Source: a bacterium
GTDB lineage: Bacteria > SZUA-79 > Acidulodesulfobacterales > Acidulodesulfobacteraceae
Direction: 5' to 3'
DNA length: 13,468 nt
Assembly (NCBI GenBank): GCA_021794255.1
Contig: JAJYRF010000009.1
Location: forward strand, 1 to 13,468
Shown: piece after piece, positions 1-6,348 of the stretch
Position numbering within the stretch: position 1 is the first letter of the stretch
How the letters are laid out: each line of letters begins with the position of its first letter
Notes under the pieces: generated by a model
Databases searched by the model: none
What the model was told of the DNA's origin: nothing
Seen by the model: only the letters and a program-made list of their open reading frames with translations
Program-made: the position numbers and the translations under genes

Positions 1-43
1 GTTAAATATGTAAATTTAAGGTTGATTGAACCATTTAAAACAT

Positions 44-89
44 GGAGGATAGCTCTCCTCCCCGCCCTTGCGGACGGGGGAGCCGAGCT
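44..89. repeat. GC-rich imperfect palindrome (decayed repeat copy)
   Basis: This is a GC-rich island in AT-rich DNA that can fold in competing ways. GGAGG (44-48) pairs with CCTCC (57-61), CTCCCC (58-63) pairs with GGGGAG (77-82), and AGCTC (51-55) pairs with GAGCT (85-89) as an outer stem. The core CCTTGCGGACGGG resembles TCTTACGGATGGG near 768-780, downstream of the DUF2249 gene, so it may belong to the same repeat family as the copies at 663-805. It stops about 11 bases before the ATG of the DUF2249 gene and could act as a leader structure. A subterminal hairpin of a vanished IS200/IS605-like element is another possibility; no transposase is visible. Confidence 0.45.
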
Positions 90-100
90 ATAAAATTGAT

Positions 101-637
101 ATGAATATTGAACAATTAAAGAAAATAAAATTAGACGTCAGGGAAGATATAAAAAAAGGAGAGGATCCATTTCAAAAAATAATGGGAGCAATAAGCCTTT
201 TAAAAAACGATGAAGTACTAGAACTTATTAATAATTTTGAACCTTTTCCTTTATATTCGGTCCTTAAAAATAAAGGATTTGAACATATCACAAACCATAT
301 TGACGGCGGGTTTGAAATTACTTTCTATAAATCCGCTAATTACAAACCTGAAATTATTGATGAAGATTGGAAAAATGAGAATAATTTTAATGACGATGAT
401 TTAAAAAAGCTTGCCCATTGCAAAGAGGTGGAAATTGATGTAAGAGAGTTAGAACCTCCGCAACCTCTTTTAAAAATTTTTGAAATTATAGAAAATATGG
501 ATAACGATACTGCTTTATCTATAATTCATGAAAGAAAACCGATACATCTATATCCGAAATTAAAAGACGAAGGATTTAAATTTTTAACAAAAGAAATAAA
601 AGAAAATATATATTCTATTAAAGTTTGGAATAATTAA
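101..637 (+). CDS. Tandem DUF2249 domain protein
   Basis: A 178-residue cytosolic protein made of two DUF2249 domains (about residues 9-78 and 109-176) joined by an acidic linker. Domain 2 has the clearest family signature: VRELEPPQPLLKIFEII, then a strand-like IIHERKPIHLYPKL and a C-terminal beta segment. Domain 1 follows the same plan (LINNFEPFPLYSVLKNKGFE) but has lost the LEPPxP motif. ATG at 101 is preferred over an in-frame TTG at 68, because the TTG extension would only translate the GC-rich palindrome. No good Shine-Dalgarno sequence precedes 101. The biochemical role of DUF2249 is not established. Family members often lie near NnrS, nitric oxide reductase, hemerythrin or DUF59 genes, and an NnrS-like and a DUF59 gene follow in this window. 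No signal peptide or membrane segment is seen. Confidence 0.8.
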   Translation: MNIEQLKKIKLDVREDIKKGEDPFQKIMGAISLLKNDEVLELINNFEPFPLYSVLKNKGFEHITNHIDGGFEITFYKSANYKPEIIDEDWKNENNFNDDDLKKLAHCKEVEIDVRELEPPQPLLKIFEIIENMDNDTALSIIHERKPIHLYPKLKDEGFKFLTKEIKENIYSIKVWNN

Positions 638-662
638 ACCAAATTTATTTTTTAATAATTTG

Positions 663-805
663 CATTTTTTATTAACATTGCATCGGCGAACTGAAAAAGA
701 AAAAGCCGAGTTCTTATAATTTTTTAGTTTCATTTTTTATTAACATTTCACCGGCGGACTGCCTCATTCTTACGGATGGGACTCTTTAGCGCAACATCGC
801 ATCGG
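663..805. repeat. Diverged 31-bp direct repeats plus a partial third copy
   Basis: Two 31-base copies at 663-693 and 731-761 agree at 28 of 31 positions; each starts CATTTTTTATTAACATT and ends GG..ACTG. A third partial copy at 793-805 (AACATCGCATCGG) matches the first at 12 of 13 bases. The sequence after copy 2 (CTTACGGATGGG) resembles the GC-rich palindrome at 44-89. On the minus strand, copies 1 and 2 read as the short peptide MLIKN shortly before a stop codon, and copy 3 as DAML before a stop, so they could be duplicated ends of a decayed mobile element or gene tail. They fill the gap after the DUF2249 gene. Confidence 0.55.
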
Positions 806-860
806 TAGTAATCCTTAAAATTCCGTATAAATAAAATCAAACCGCAGTTTTCTTTGCCGC

Positions 861-950
861 TTATACAGTTATATAGATATTTGCCGATGTTTTTTCCGCT
901 AATTCTTTTAATAGTCCCGCTTTATCTGTATGAACATAAAAAATAAGGCT
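861..950 (-). pseudogene. Possible remnant of a decayed gene
   Basis: On the minus strand, 29 codons bounded by stops read like protein, including KAGLLKELAEKTSANIYITV. After the stop at 861-863 the same frame gives AAKKTAV and then another stop. There is no start codon or ribosome site, and I do not recognise the family. It could be a fragment of a gene destroyed together with the adjacent repeats, or a chance open stretch. The remainder of the 638-1048 gap holds only the repeats and the promoter of the next gene. Confidence 0.2.
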
Positions 951-960
951 CTATGCGCAT

Positions 961-989
961 TTGACATTTATAATAATTTAAGATAACAT
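961..989 (+). promoter_or_regulatory. Sigma-70-like promoter of the TPR-like gene
   Basis: A perfect -35 box TTGACA (961-966) is followed, after 17 bases, by TAACAT (984-989). Transcription would start near 996, giving a leader of about 50 bases that includes the ribosome site GGGGG (1035-1039). A second TATAAT occurs at 1002-1007 but lacks a -35 partner. Confidence 0.5.
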
Positions 990-1048
990 ATAAAAAATTA
1001 GTATAATTAAAGCATACTAAATATAAATATAAATGGGGGTAATTAATT

Positions 1049-1429
1049 ATGAATTTAACGGCTCTAAGATTAAAAAATATTATTATAATTTCTTGTTTAA
1101 TAATATTTTCGGCTGCAGCTCTTAATCTGTTTTTACAGTCCAATGCATTTGCTCTCAAAATTAATGTAAAAAATCCTGTTTTTCAATACAAAAAAGGCAA
1201 AGGCGCGATGAAAGCCGGATATAATATGACAGCAATCCAGCATTTTCAAAAAGCTATAATTTTAAGACCTCATTTTGCAAAAGCATGGGGGAAAATGGGG
1301 ATAGCTCTTCATAGACTCGGTTTTCCTTCGTTAGGCATTATTTCGCTAAAAAAAGCTTTGCAATATAATCCAAAACTAATCTGGGCAAAAAAATTTCTTA
1401 AAAAATATGAAATGGAACCTGACCGCTAA
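1049..1429 (+). CDS. Small exported TPR-like protein
   Basis: A 126-residue protein. Residues about 10-32 form a hydrophobic segment after a short positively charged start, and SNAFA (31-35) looks like a signal-peptidase site (A-x-A), so the mature part is probably periplasmic; an uncleaved anchor is possible. Residues about 46-113 resemble two tetratricopeptide repeats: GAMKAGYNMTAIQHFQKAI followed by ILRPHFAKAWGKMGIALHRL and a matching second helix pair ending with the typical ALQYNP. TPRs usually bind partner proteins; no partner is evident here. The start is supported by GGGGG nine bases upstream and by the promoter at 961-989. It is followed by a hairpin at 1484-1523 and converges with the minus-strand membrane protein gene. 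Confidence 0.75.
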   Translation: MNLTALRLKNIIIISCLIIFSAAALNLFLQSNAFALKINVKNPVFQYKKGKGAMKAGYNMTAIQHFQKAIILRPHFAKAWGKMGIALHRLGFPSLGIISLKKALQYNPKLIWAKKFLKKYEMEPDR

Positions 1430-1483
1430 TTTTTTTATTTATATAAATAATGCCTTAATTACTTATTTTTTTATATCAAATTT

Positions 1484-1523
1484 ATAACTTTGCAATCTAT
1501 TTCTTAGGAGACTGCAAAGTTAT
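1484..1523. terminator. Hairpin between convergent genes
   Basis: ATAACTTTGCA (1484-1494) and its exact inverse TGCAAAGTTAT (1513-1523) form an 11-bp stem that continues, after one mismatch, with TCT/AGA. It lies between the ends of the TPR-like gene (+) and the membrane protein gene (-), so it is probably a shared terminator. The T-rich tail on the plus side (TTCTCGTTT) is weak. Confidence 0.55.
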
Positions 1524-1550
1524 TTCTCGTTTAATATATTTCAAGGTGAA

Positions 1551-2822
1551 TCATGCACTTTTTTCCATAATGAATAAATTTATTAAAAACATTACGGAAG
1601 CGGCTATTAATAATGCCGATGATATTTTTATCAGATTAATGTCTAAAATAAGTAAAGAAAATGATACAACGGGAACAGCCGCTATAAATAATATTAAATC
1701 TATATATTGCATATATTTTTTCTGCATATTTCCTATCAATCCTTTATAAGCGCCTTTTTTTACTTTTTCAAATTTTCTTAAACTTATTAAAAACGGAAAT
1801 ATTTTATGCAAAAAACCTATTATAACCATTCCTGCATAACCAAATAAACCGATAAATCCGAAAGCATAATAAATACCCGGATTTCCGGCTATTGCTCTTT
1901 CAGGCAAAAATAATATTAAATTCCCCATAAAAACTGCAGTTAATAAAAAAATAATGCCGGAATACAGATAAAAAATTGTAATATCCCATTTTTTCTTAAT
2001 CCTGCCGTTCATTAAGTTAAAAAATTCAAAACAAAATACAATTATTCCTGCTGATAATAAAATACTGCCTGCATAAAACAAACCTATCCCGAATAAATTA
2101 TAAAACCCGTCTATAATTGAAGAAATTATAATTAAAATAATTCCTGCATTTAATAATATAAAATCAGCTACCCATATAAAATTTTTAGGCGTTTTTGTCA
2201 TATAAAACATTGGAAGCAGACGATAAGATATTGCAATAAACAGCATAATGATAAAACCTGTGAACATTACATAAATATGGCTCGTCAAAGAATCAAAAAT
2301 ATATTTTCCTCCTATATTAAAATAAAACGAGAGTGCCATATATGTGCCAATTGAAAGTCCGATAAAAAGATAGATATAAGCAAACAAAATTCCAAAACTT
2401 GTATAATCCCATTTTCTTATCTTCTTCAGGCTTATCATCATATTTATATTGTAAATAATAATTGAGGCAAATAATAAAAACCCGCCTGATGCAATGAAAA
2501 TAGGATAAAAATAATGCATTCCCGCAATAAAAACTATAAGCGCTATAATGTAAGCATAATAAACATAGTAAAATGTTTTTTCAAAAGCTATTTTAACCCC
2601 GAGAGCAACTGGCAATAACATATAAGACGCTCCCATAATTACCATTAAAAGAAAACCTAAAGTAAAAATATGGGTTAATGATATTATTTTAGTATTCATA
2701 AAAAAATAAGTCAAAAAATTCTTAGAATCAACAAACATATAACAGAAAAACAATATTAAAAAAACCGACCCTGTTTTAATATGTATTAAAGCTATATTTA
2801 CTGAGCTATCACCGGAATTCAT
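1551..2822 (-). CDS. 12-helix membrane protein, heme-copper oxidase subunit I / NnrS-like
   Basis: A 423-residue, very hydrophobic protein with about 12 predicted membrane helices, the number typical of both heme-copper oxidase subunit I and NnrS. Three helices carry a similar pattern of His, then GF and a Y-LLP-like end: His51 with FTLGF and ASYMLLPVALG, His182 with YVMFTGF and SYRLLPMF, and a late helix ending GFLHKIFPF (His339). These His residues are candidate heme or metal ligands. The full set of oxidase copper-site histidines is not visible, so it is probably not a terminal oxidase. The start at 2822 is chosen over an in-frame TTG at 2840 because AGAAGGAGA (2829-2837), a strong ribosome site, would otherwise be translated. 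It lies downstream of the DUF59 gene on the same strand, 215 bases away. A role in nitric oxide or heme/copper metabolism is inference. Confidence 0.55.
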   Translation of the reverse strand: MNSGDSSVNIALIHIKTGSVFLILFFCYMFVDSKNFLTYFFMNTKIISLTHIFTLGFLLMVIMGASYMLLPVALGVKIAFEKTFYYVYYAYIIALIVFIAGMHYFYPIFIASGGFLLFASIIIYNINMMISLKKIRKWDYTSFGILFAYIYLFIGLSIGTYMALSFYFNIGGKYIFDSLTSHIYVMFTGFIIMLFIAISYRLLPMFYMTKTPKNFIWVADFILLNAGIILIIISSIIDGFYNLFGIGLFYAGSILLSAGIIVFCFEFFNLMNGRIKKKWDITIFYLYSGIIFLLTAVFMGNLILFLPERAIAGNPGIYYAFGFIGLFGYAGMVIIGFLHKIFPFLISLRKFEKVKKGAYKGLIGNMQKKYMQYIDLILFIAAVPVVSFSLLILDINLIKISSALLIAASVMFLINLFIMEKSA

Positions 2823-2878
2823 AATTTTTCTCCTTCTCAATATAATACAATATTCAATTAATTCAATACATAAGCAAC

Positions 2879-2911
2879 TAATTAATTAATTAATGAAATA
2901 AATAAATAAAT
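2879..2911. repeat. Tetranucleotide simple repeats
   Basis: TAAT units (2879-2894) are followed by AAAT units (2896-2911). They lie in the gap between the DUF59 gene and the membrane protein gene, which otherwise is plain AT-rich DNA. Confidence 0.6.
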
Positions 2912-3037
2912 ATCAAATTTTAACTTATTTTTCTTATTAATACTTATTAATATTTTAAATATTTAATTAAATTTATTTAATATTAAATAATAATAAAAAT
3001 AAAAAAATATTTTTCAACAATGTTTATAATTTAATTT

Positions 3038-3346
3038 TTAATGTTTATGTAATTTCTTTAAAATTTCAGGTTTTATCATAGAATAATTCCATTCAGGTTC
3101 CCAAACTATATTAACCTCCGCATTTTCTATTCCTTCAAGTTTTTTTAGCGATTCTTCAACTTCAAATTTTATTACATTGCTTAGCGGGCAGCCTTTTGAA
3201 GTTAAAGTCATAAAAACAGATGCTTTTTTATTTTGTTCATCAATTTTTATATCGTAAATCAATCCCAAATCAACAATATCAACTTCAAGCTCCGGGTCTA
3301 TTACCTGTTTTAAACTTTCTAAAATATCATATTTTGTTATCGTCAT
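3038..3346 (-). CDS. DUF59/MIP18 family Fe-S cluster assembly factor
   Basis: A 102-residue protein that matches the MIP18 (DUF59) family over its whole length. Residues 17-31 are DPELEVDIVDLGLIY, the family's N-terminal motif; TLTSKGCPL (47-55) holds the conserved reactive Cys53; VWEPEW (81-86) is the typical C-terminal motif. Relatives (SufT, the PaaD domain, the eukaryotic CIA factor) help mature iron-sulfur proteins in the cytosol. This one is a stand-alone domain of normal length with a short basic tail. The start ATG at 3346 has only a weak ribosome site (GATGACGGC). It is transcribed divergently from the DUF5752 gene, and its predicted promoter overlaps one of two direct repeats there. 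The membrane protein gene downstream could be co-transcribed. Confidence 0.9.
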   Translation of the reverse strand: MTITKYDILESLKQVIDPELEVDIVDLGLIYDIKIDEQNKKASVFMTLTSKGCPLSNVIKFEVEESLKKLEGIENAEVNIVWEPEWNYSMIKPEILKKLHKH

Positions 3347-3402
3347 AATGTGCCGTCATCTATTAATTTAATTTTTAATTTTTAAAAATAAATTAAATAA
3401 AT

Positions 3403-3432
3403 ATTATATCTATTATTCTTATATTATCACAA
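3403..3432 (-). promoter_or_regulatory. Predicted promoter of the DUF59 gene
   Basis: On the minus strand TTGTGA (3427-3432) is followed after 18 bases by a perfect TATAAT (3403-3408). The start point would be near 3396, about 50 bases before the ATG at 3346. The -35 box overlaps direct-repeat copy 1 (TATTATCACAAT, 3422-3433). Confidence 0.45.
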
Positions 3433-3465
3433 TAAAATTAAAAAAAATTTGATTATTATCACAAT
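3422..3465. repeat. Two 12-bp direct repeats in the divergent promoter region
   Basis: TATTATCACAAT occurs at 3422-3433 and again at 3454-3465, 32 bp apart, about three helical turns. Each copy overlaps one of the two opposing predicted promoters, which suggests paired binding sites of one regulator. Confidence 0.5.
3449..3462. promoter_or_regulatory. FNR/DNR-like operator
   Basis: TTGATTATTATCAC matches the FNR/DNR consensus TTGAT-N4-ATCAA at 9 of 10 defined positions. Its centre (3455.5) lies about 60 bases upstream of the predicted DUF59 start point, near the position used for class I activation, and overlaps the -35 region of the DUF5752 promoter, where binding would repress. AT-rich DNA makes chance matches likelier, so this is a candidate only. 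Confidence 0.4.
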
Positions 3466-3477
3466 TTGTATTAAAAT
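3449..3477 (+). promoter_or_regulatory. Predicted promoter of the DUF5752 gene (leaderless)
   Basis: TTGATT (3449-3454), a 17-base spacer and TAAAAT (3472-3477) form a reasonable sigma-70 promoter. The expected start point, 6-7 bases after the -10 box, falls on or next to the ATG at 3484, and no Shine-Dalgarno sequence is present. The mRNA may therefore be leaderless. Confidence 0.4.
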
Positions 3478-3483
3478 AAAAAC

Positions 3484-4140
3484 ATGAATAATAAAATTGC
3501 GCAATATCCTTTTAAGTTCTTTGTTAAATTAAGTCTCTCTGAATTAACAGGTATATATGCTTTAAATCTCGCAGAACTTCTTAAAGGTATTAAGACATCT
3601 GACGATGCTATATTATACTATCATACGCATCATTTTTTGCTTCAATTTCATAGCACTGCGCCTGCAGCTCCTAATGATTTTGCTTATTGGATTACAAGCA
3701 TACTTGGAGAAAACTTTCTTGGTGAAGAAATAGCGGGCATTGATTTATTCAGTTTTAATTCAATGGAAGAATTTAAATTAAAACTTATTGCAATTATTGA
3801 AAATTTTATTTCCAAAAATAAAAAGACAAGACAGGTTGAAATGTCTTCGAGATTTAACTTTATGAAGTCAATAACGTATATTATGGATACTAAAAAATAT
3901 GCTTACTCTCTTGAAGATTTCGTAAATATTTTACAAAATATGTCTATTTATTCTCTTTATTATCATTTTTTTGAATCTGCCTTCAGATTAAAAGAAAGAA
4001 AAAATGATTTTTCAATGTGGATAGACAGCGAATTTAAATTAACTAAACTTGCTTCAGAAATAAATAATCTTGATATATATACCCATACTATGAACGAATT
4101 AAAAGTTTCAATAATAAATTTAGTTAAACAATATTTATAA
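3484..4140 (+). CDS. DUF5752 family protein
   Basis: A 218-residue cytosolic protein. It matches the DUF5752 family through the LSLSELTGIYALNLAELLKG segment (17-35), the histidine-rich YYHTHHF (45-51), PNDFAYW (63-69) and LGEEIAGIDLFSF (79-91). The HTHH cluster and the acidic residues around it could bind a metal or take part in catalysis, but no activity is known to me. The C-terminal half is helical and less conserved. Family members commonly sit beside glycosyltransferases or trehalose genes, and a trehalose synthase gene follows here on the same strand after 355 bases. No ribosome site is seen; the predicted promoter would give a leaderless transcript. Other roles cannot be excluded. Confidence 0.75.
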   Translation: MNNKIAQYPFKFFVKLSLSELTGIYALNLAELLKGIKTSDDAILYYHTHHFLLQFHSTAPAAPNDFAYWITSILGENFLGEEIAGIDLFSFNSMEEFKLKLIAIIENFISKNKKTRQVEMSSRFNFMKSITYIMDTKKYAYSLEDFVNILQNMSIYSLYYHFFESAFRLKERKNDFSMWIDSEFKLTKLASEINNLDIYTHTMNELKVSIINLVKQYL

Positions 4141-4208
4141 TTATTATTGACTATTATTAATCATAATTATTTATAATAATTAATATCATAACCTTTAGAT
4201 TATATACT

Positions 4209-4297
4209 ATTTATAATCATATTTTGGTTACTCAAAACCGCCGTATATTAGATTTTACTTATAGTTTGACTTATATTAGATAATATTTATAATCATA
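4209..4297. repeat. 13-bp direct repeat pair
   Basis: ATTTATAATCATA occurs at 4209-4221 and 4285-4297, 76 bp apart. The second copy covers the -10 box of the predicted treT promoter. It may be a regulatory site or simple AT-rich redundancy. Confidence 0.35.
4266..4293 (+). promoter_or_regulatory. Predicted treT promoter
   Basis: TTGACT (4266-4271), a 16-base spacer and a perfect TATAAT (4288-4293). Transcription would start near 4300 and run through the hairpin at 4321-4379 into treT, leaving a leader of almost 200 bases. Confidence 0.5.
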
Positions 4298-4320
4298 ATG
4301 TCTATATATTTATTTTTGAT

Positions 4321-4379
4321 TAACATTTAAATTAAATTTATACTTACATTTTTGACGTATAAATTTAAATTAAATGTTA
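4321..4379. repeat. Long hairpin in the treT leader
   Basis: Two 23-base arms (4321-4343 and 4357-4379) are inverted copies with one mismatch, around a 13-base loop (4344-4356). The arms are AT-rich apart from their ends (TAACATTT.../...AAATGTTA). It lies downstream of the predicted treT promoter, so it could control treT or end transcription from the DUF5752 gene; no clear T-run follows. Nothing else was found in the 4141-4495 gap beyond the repeats and promoter listed. Confidence 0.6.
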
Positions 4380-4495
4380 TTAATTTATAATTAATTCATC
4401 ATTGTTAGTTATCATTATTTTATTAATTATTAATAAATAAAATATTACCTTTAAATATCTACAAAATATTTAAAACTTTTTATTATTATACTACT

Positions 4496-5728
4496 ATGAA
4501 GCCAATAAATGACTATGCGGAAATTGTCGGCAATGAAACAATTGACGAGCTTAAAGAAATAGCATCACATTTAGAAGGAAAAATTATACAAAATATTAAT
4601 TCAACCGCAGTGGGCGGCGGTGTTGCCGAAATATTAAACAGAATGATACCTTTGCTTAAACAGTTAAATGTTGATGCAAGATGGGATTTTATTAAGGGAG
4701 GAGAAAAATTTTTTGAAATTACAAAAAAAATTCATAACTCTCTTCACGGAATAAATATTGATATAACAAAAGAAGAATTTGACCATTTTGACCAAATTAC
4801 AAAAGATAATCTAGCTGATATGAATCTAAATGGGGATATAATATTTATACATGATCCTCAGCCTATCGGATTTATAAGAGCAAAAAAACAGACAGGCTTT
4901 AAAGAAAAAAAATTTATATGGAGATGCCATATAGACATCAGTCAGGCTAATCCCAATACTTTTAATTTTTTAAAAAAATATATAGAGCTTTATGATGCTT
5001 CGGTATTTTCTTCTCCTTTATTTTCAAAAAAACTTAAAATACCGCAGATGCTAATCGCTCCTTCAATAGACCCTTTATCCGATAAAAATAAAGAACTTGA
5101 TAAAAAACAAATAATGGAAGTTGCGGATAGATTTAATATTGATTTAAATAAAAAAATAATAACTCAGGTGTCAAGATTTGACAGATTAAAAGACCCCCTC
5201 GGGGTAATTGACGTTTATAGATTAGTTAAAAAATATATAGATTGCCAGCTTATTTTGGCGGGCGGATCTGCCGACGACGATCCCGAAAGCGTTGAAGTAT
5301 ATAAAGAAGTTCTTGAAAAAGCTAACGGAGATAAAGATATTTTCATTTTAAACCTGCCGCCTACCAGCAATATTGAAATTAACGCAATTCAAAGAATGTC
5401 TACGGTAATATTGCAAAAATCAATAAAAGAAGGATTCGGGCTTACCGTTTCCGAAAGCTTATGGAAAAAAAAACCGACTATTGCCTCGGCAGTGGGTGGT
5501 ATTCCCCAACAAATAACACATAAATATTCAGGATTGCTTTCAAGAACCATTGAAGGAACTGCGCTTTATGCAAAACAGTTTCTTCAAAACCCTGAATATG
5601 CAAATAAGTTAGGTCTCAATGGATATGAACATGTTAAAAATAATTTTCTTATCACAAGGCATATAAGGGATTATTTATTATTATTTATAAAAGTGCAACA
5701 TAATAAAGAAAGTATAATTTATTTATAA
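4496..5728 (+). CDS. treT: Trehalose synthase, TreT type (GT4 glycosyltransferase)
   Basis: A 410-residue cytosolic GT-B fold enzyme, the usual length for TreT, which joins glucose from an NDP-glucose donor to free glucose to give trehalose. Characteristic features are INSTAVGGGVAEIL (34-47, acceptor side and Gly-rich loop), IHDPQPIGF (118-126), RCHIDISQANP (143-153), IDPLSDKN (191-198), SRFDRLKDPLGVIDVY (226-241, start of the donor-binding domain), the E-x7-E element EGFGLTVSE (312-320) and GGIPQQI (334-340). The close match to archaeal and bacterial TreT N-terminal motifs makes another GT4 activity less likely. There is no Shine-Dalgarno sequence before the ATG. The DUF5752 gene upstream is probably functionally linked. 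Trehalose would serve as osmolyte or stress protectant. Confidence 0.88.
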   Translation: MKPINDYAEIVGNETIDELKEIASHLEGKIIQNINSTAVGGGVAEILNRMIPLLKQLNVDARWDFIKGGEKFFEITKKIHNSLHGINIDITKEEFDHFDQITKDNLADMNLNGDIIFIHDPQPIGFIRAKKQTGFKEKKFIWRCHIDISQANPNTFNFLKKYIELYDASVFSSPLFSKKLKIPQMLIAPSIDPLSDKNKELDKKQIMEVADRFNIDLNKKIITQVSRFDRLKDPLGVIDVYRLVKKYIDCQLILAGGSADDDPESVEVYKEVLEKANGDKDIFILNLPPTSNIEINAIQRMSTVILQKSIKEGFGLTVSESLWKKKPTIASAVGGIPQQITHKYSGLLSRTIEGTALYAKQFLQNPEYANKLGLNGYEHVKNNFLITRHIRDYLLLFIKVQHNKESIIYL

Positions 5729-5754
5729 AAATTTATGTGATTGTAAAACTTAAT

Positions 5755-5783
5755 TTGCAAATTAAATTAATATTTGGTATTAT
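5755..5783 (+). promoter_or_regulatory. Predicted promoter of tRNA-Ser
   Basis: TTGCAA (5755-5760), a 17-base spacer and TATTAT (5778-5783), with a start point about 29 bases before the tRNA. The -35 box lies in the perfect palindrome AATTTGCAAATT (5752-5763). Confidence 0.4.
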
Positions 5784-5818
5784 AAATAAATTATTTTAAA
5801 TTATATTTTAATCATTTT

Positions 5819-5914
5819 GGAGAGATGGCCGAGCTGGTCGAAGGCGTTCGCCTGCTAAGCGAATGTATGTTTATAAAGAACGTACCGAGGGTTCGAATCC
5901 CTCTCTCTCCGCCA
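5819..5914 (+). tRNA. tRNA-Ser (anticodon GCU)
   Basis: A complete class II tRNA. The acceptor stem is GGAGAGA (5819-5825) with TCTCTCC (5904-5910), then discriminator G and an encoded CCA (5912-5914). The anticodon stem TTCGC/GCGAA (5847-5851, 5859-5863) encloses loop CTGCTAA with anticodon GCT at 5854-5856, which reads AGC and AGU serine codons. A long variable arm (GTATGTT/AACGTAC, one G-U pair) is typical of tRNA-Ser. The T stem is GAGGG/CCCTC around TTCGAAT. Confidence 0.97.
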
Positions 5915-6348
5915 TTACAAAATAAATTCATATTTTTTACTCTTCTATATTTATTTAATAATATATTTATAATATATCAATAATATAAAAAAATATAAAT
6001 TAAACCAATAAAATTAAATCAATATCTATATATTTGCTTCAAATTAAACAAAACAACAATCCAAATAACAATCTTTATATTGCCTAATTAAAAAAATACG
6101 GTAGAATTTTAAATATAATTAAAATAATTAAAAAAGAAAAATAGAATATTCTTAATTTTTTTTAAATAATTTTAATTAGATAATAAATAATATGAAATCA
6201 TAAATAATTACAGCAATTATACTACAAAATAACTAATATACAGATTGACAAATTAATAAGCAGTATCACAAAATAATTAATAAATAAATTAAAGAAATTT
6301 ATAAAAATAATATCCAGCAAACTTAAACTTAATTAGAGGTGAATACTT
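5915..6348. other. AT-rich intergenic region
   Basis: These 434 bases hold no open frame that I consider real. A TTGACA occurs at 6245-6250, with only a poor -10 partner (CAAAAT, 6269-6274, spacing 18), as a possible promoter for the acidic protein gene. The end carries that gene's strong ribosome site AGAGGTG (6335-6341). Confidence 0.4.

Noticed and set aside
684..713. Pseudoknot-like pairing CGGC/GCCG with GAACT/AGTTC
   Set aside because: Both crossing loops would have zero bases, which is not sterically feasible; the two stems are at best alternatives.
922..1158. Minus-strand 78-codon frame
   Set aside because: It is antisense to the TPR-like gene and its promoter, has no ribosome site, and its composition is that of AT-rich noise.
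1546..1749. Plus-strand 67-codon frame
   Set aside because: It is antisense to the end of the membrane protein gene and has no family features.
2839..2866. Promoter TTGAAT-16-TATATT before the membrane protein gene
   Set aside because: Its start point would fall within the strong ribosome site and remove it, so it is unlikely to be used.
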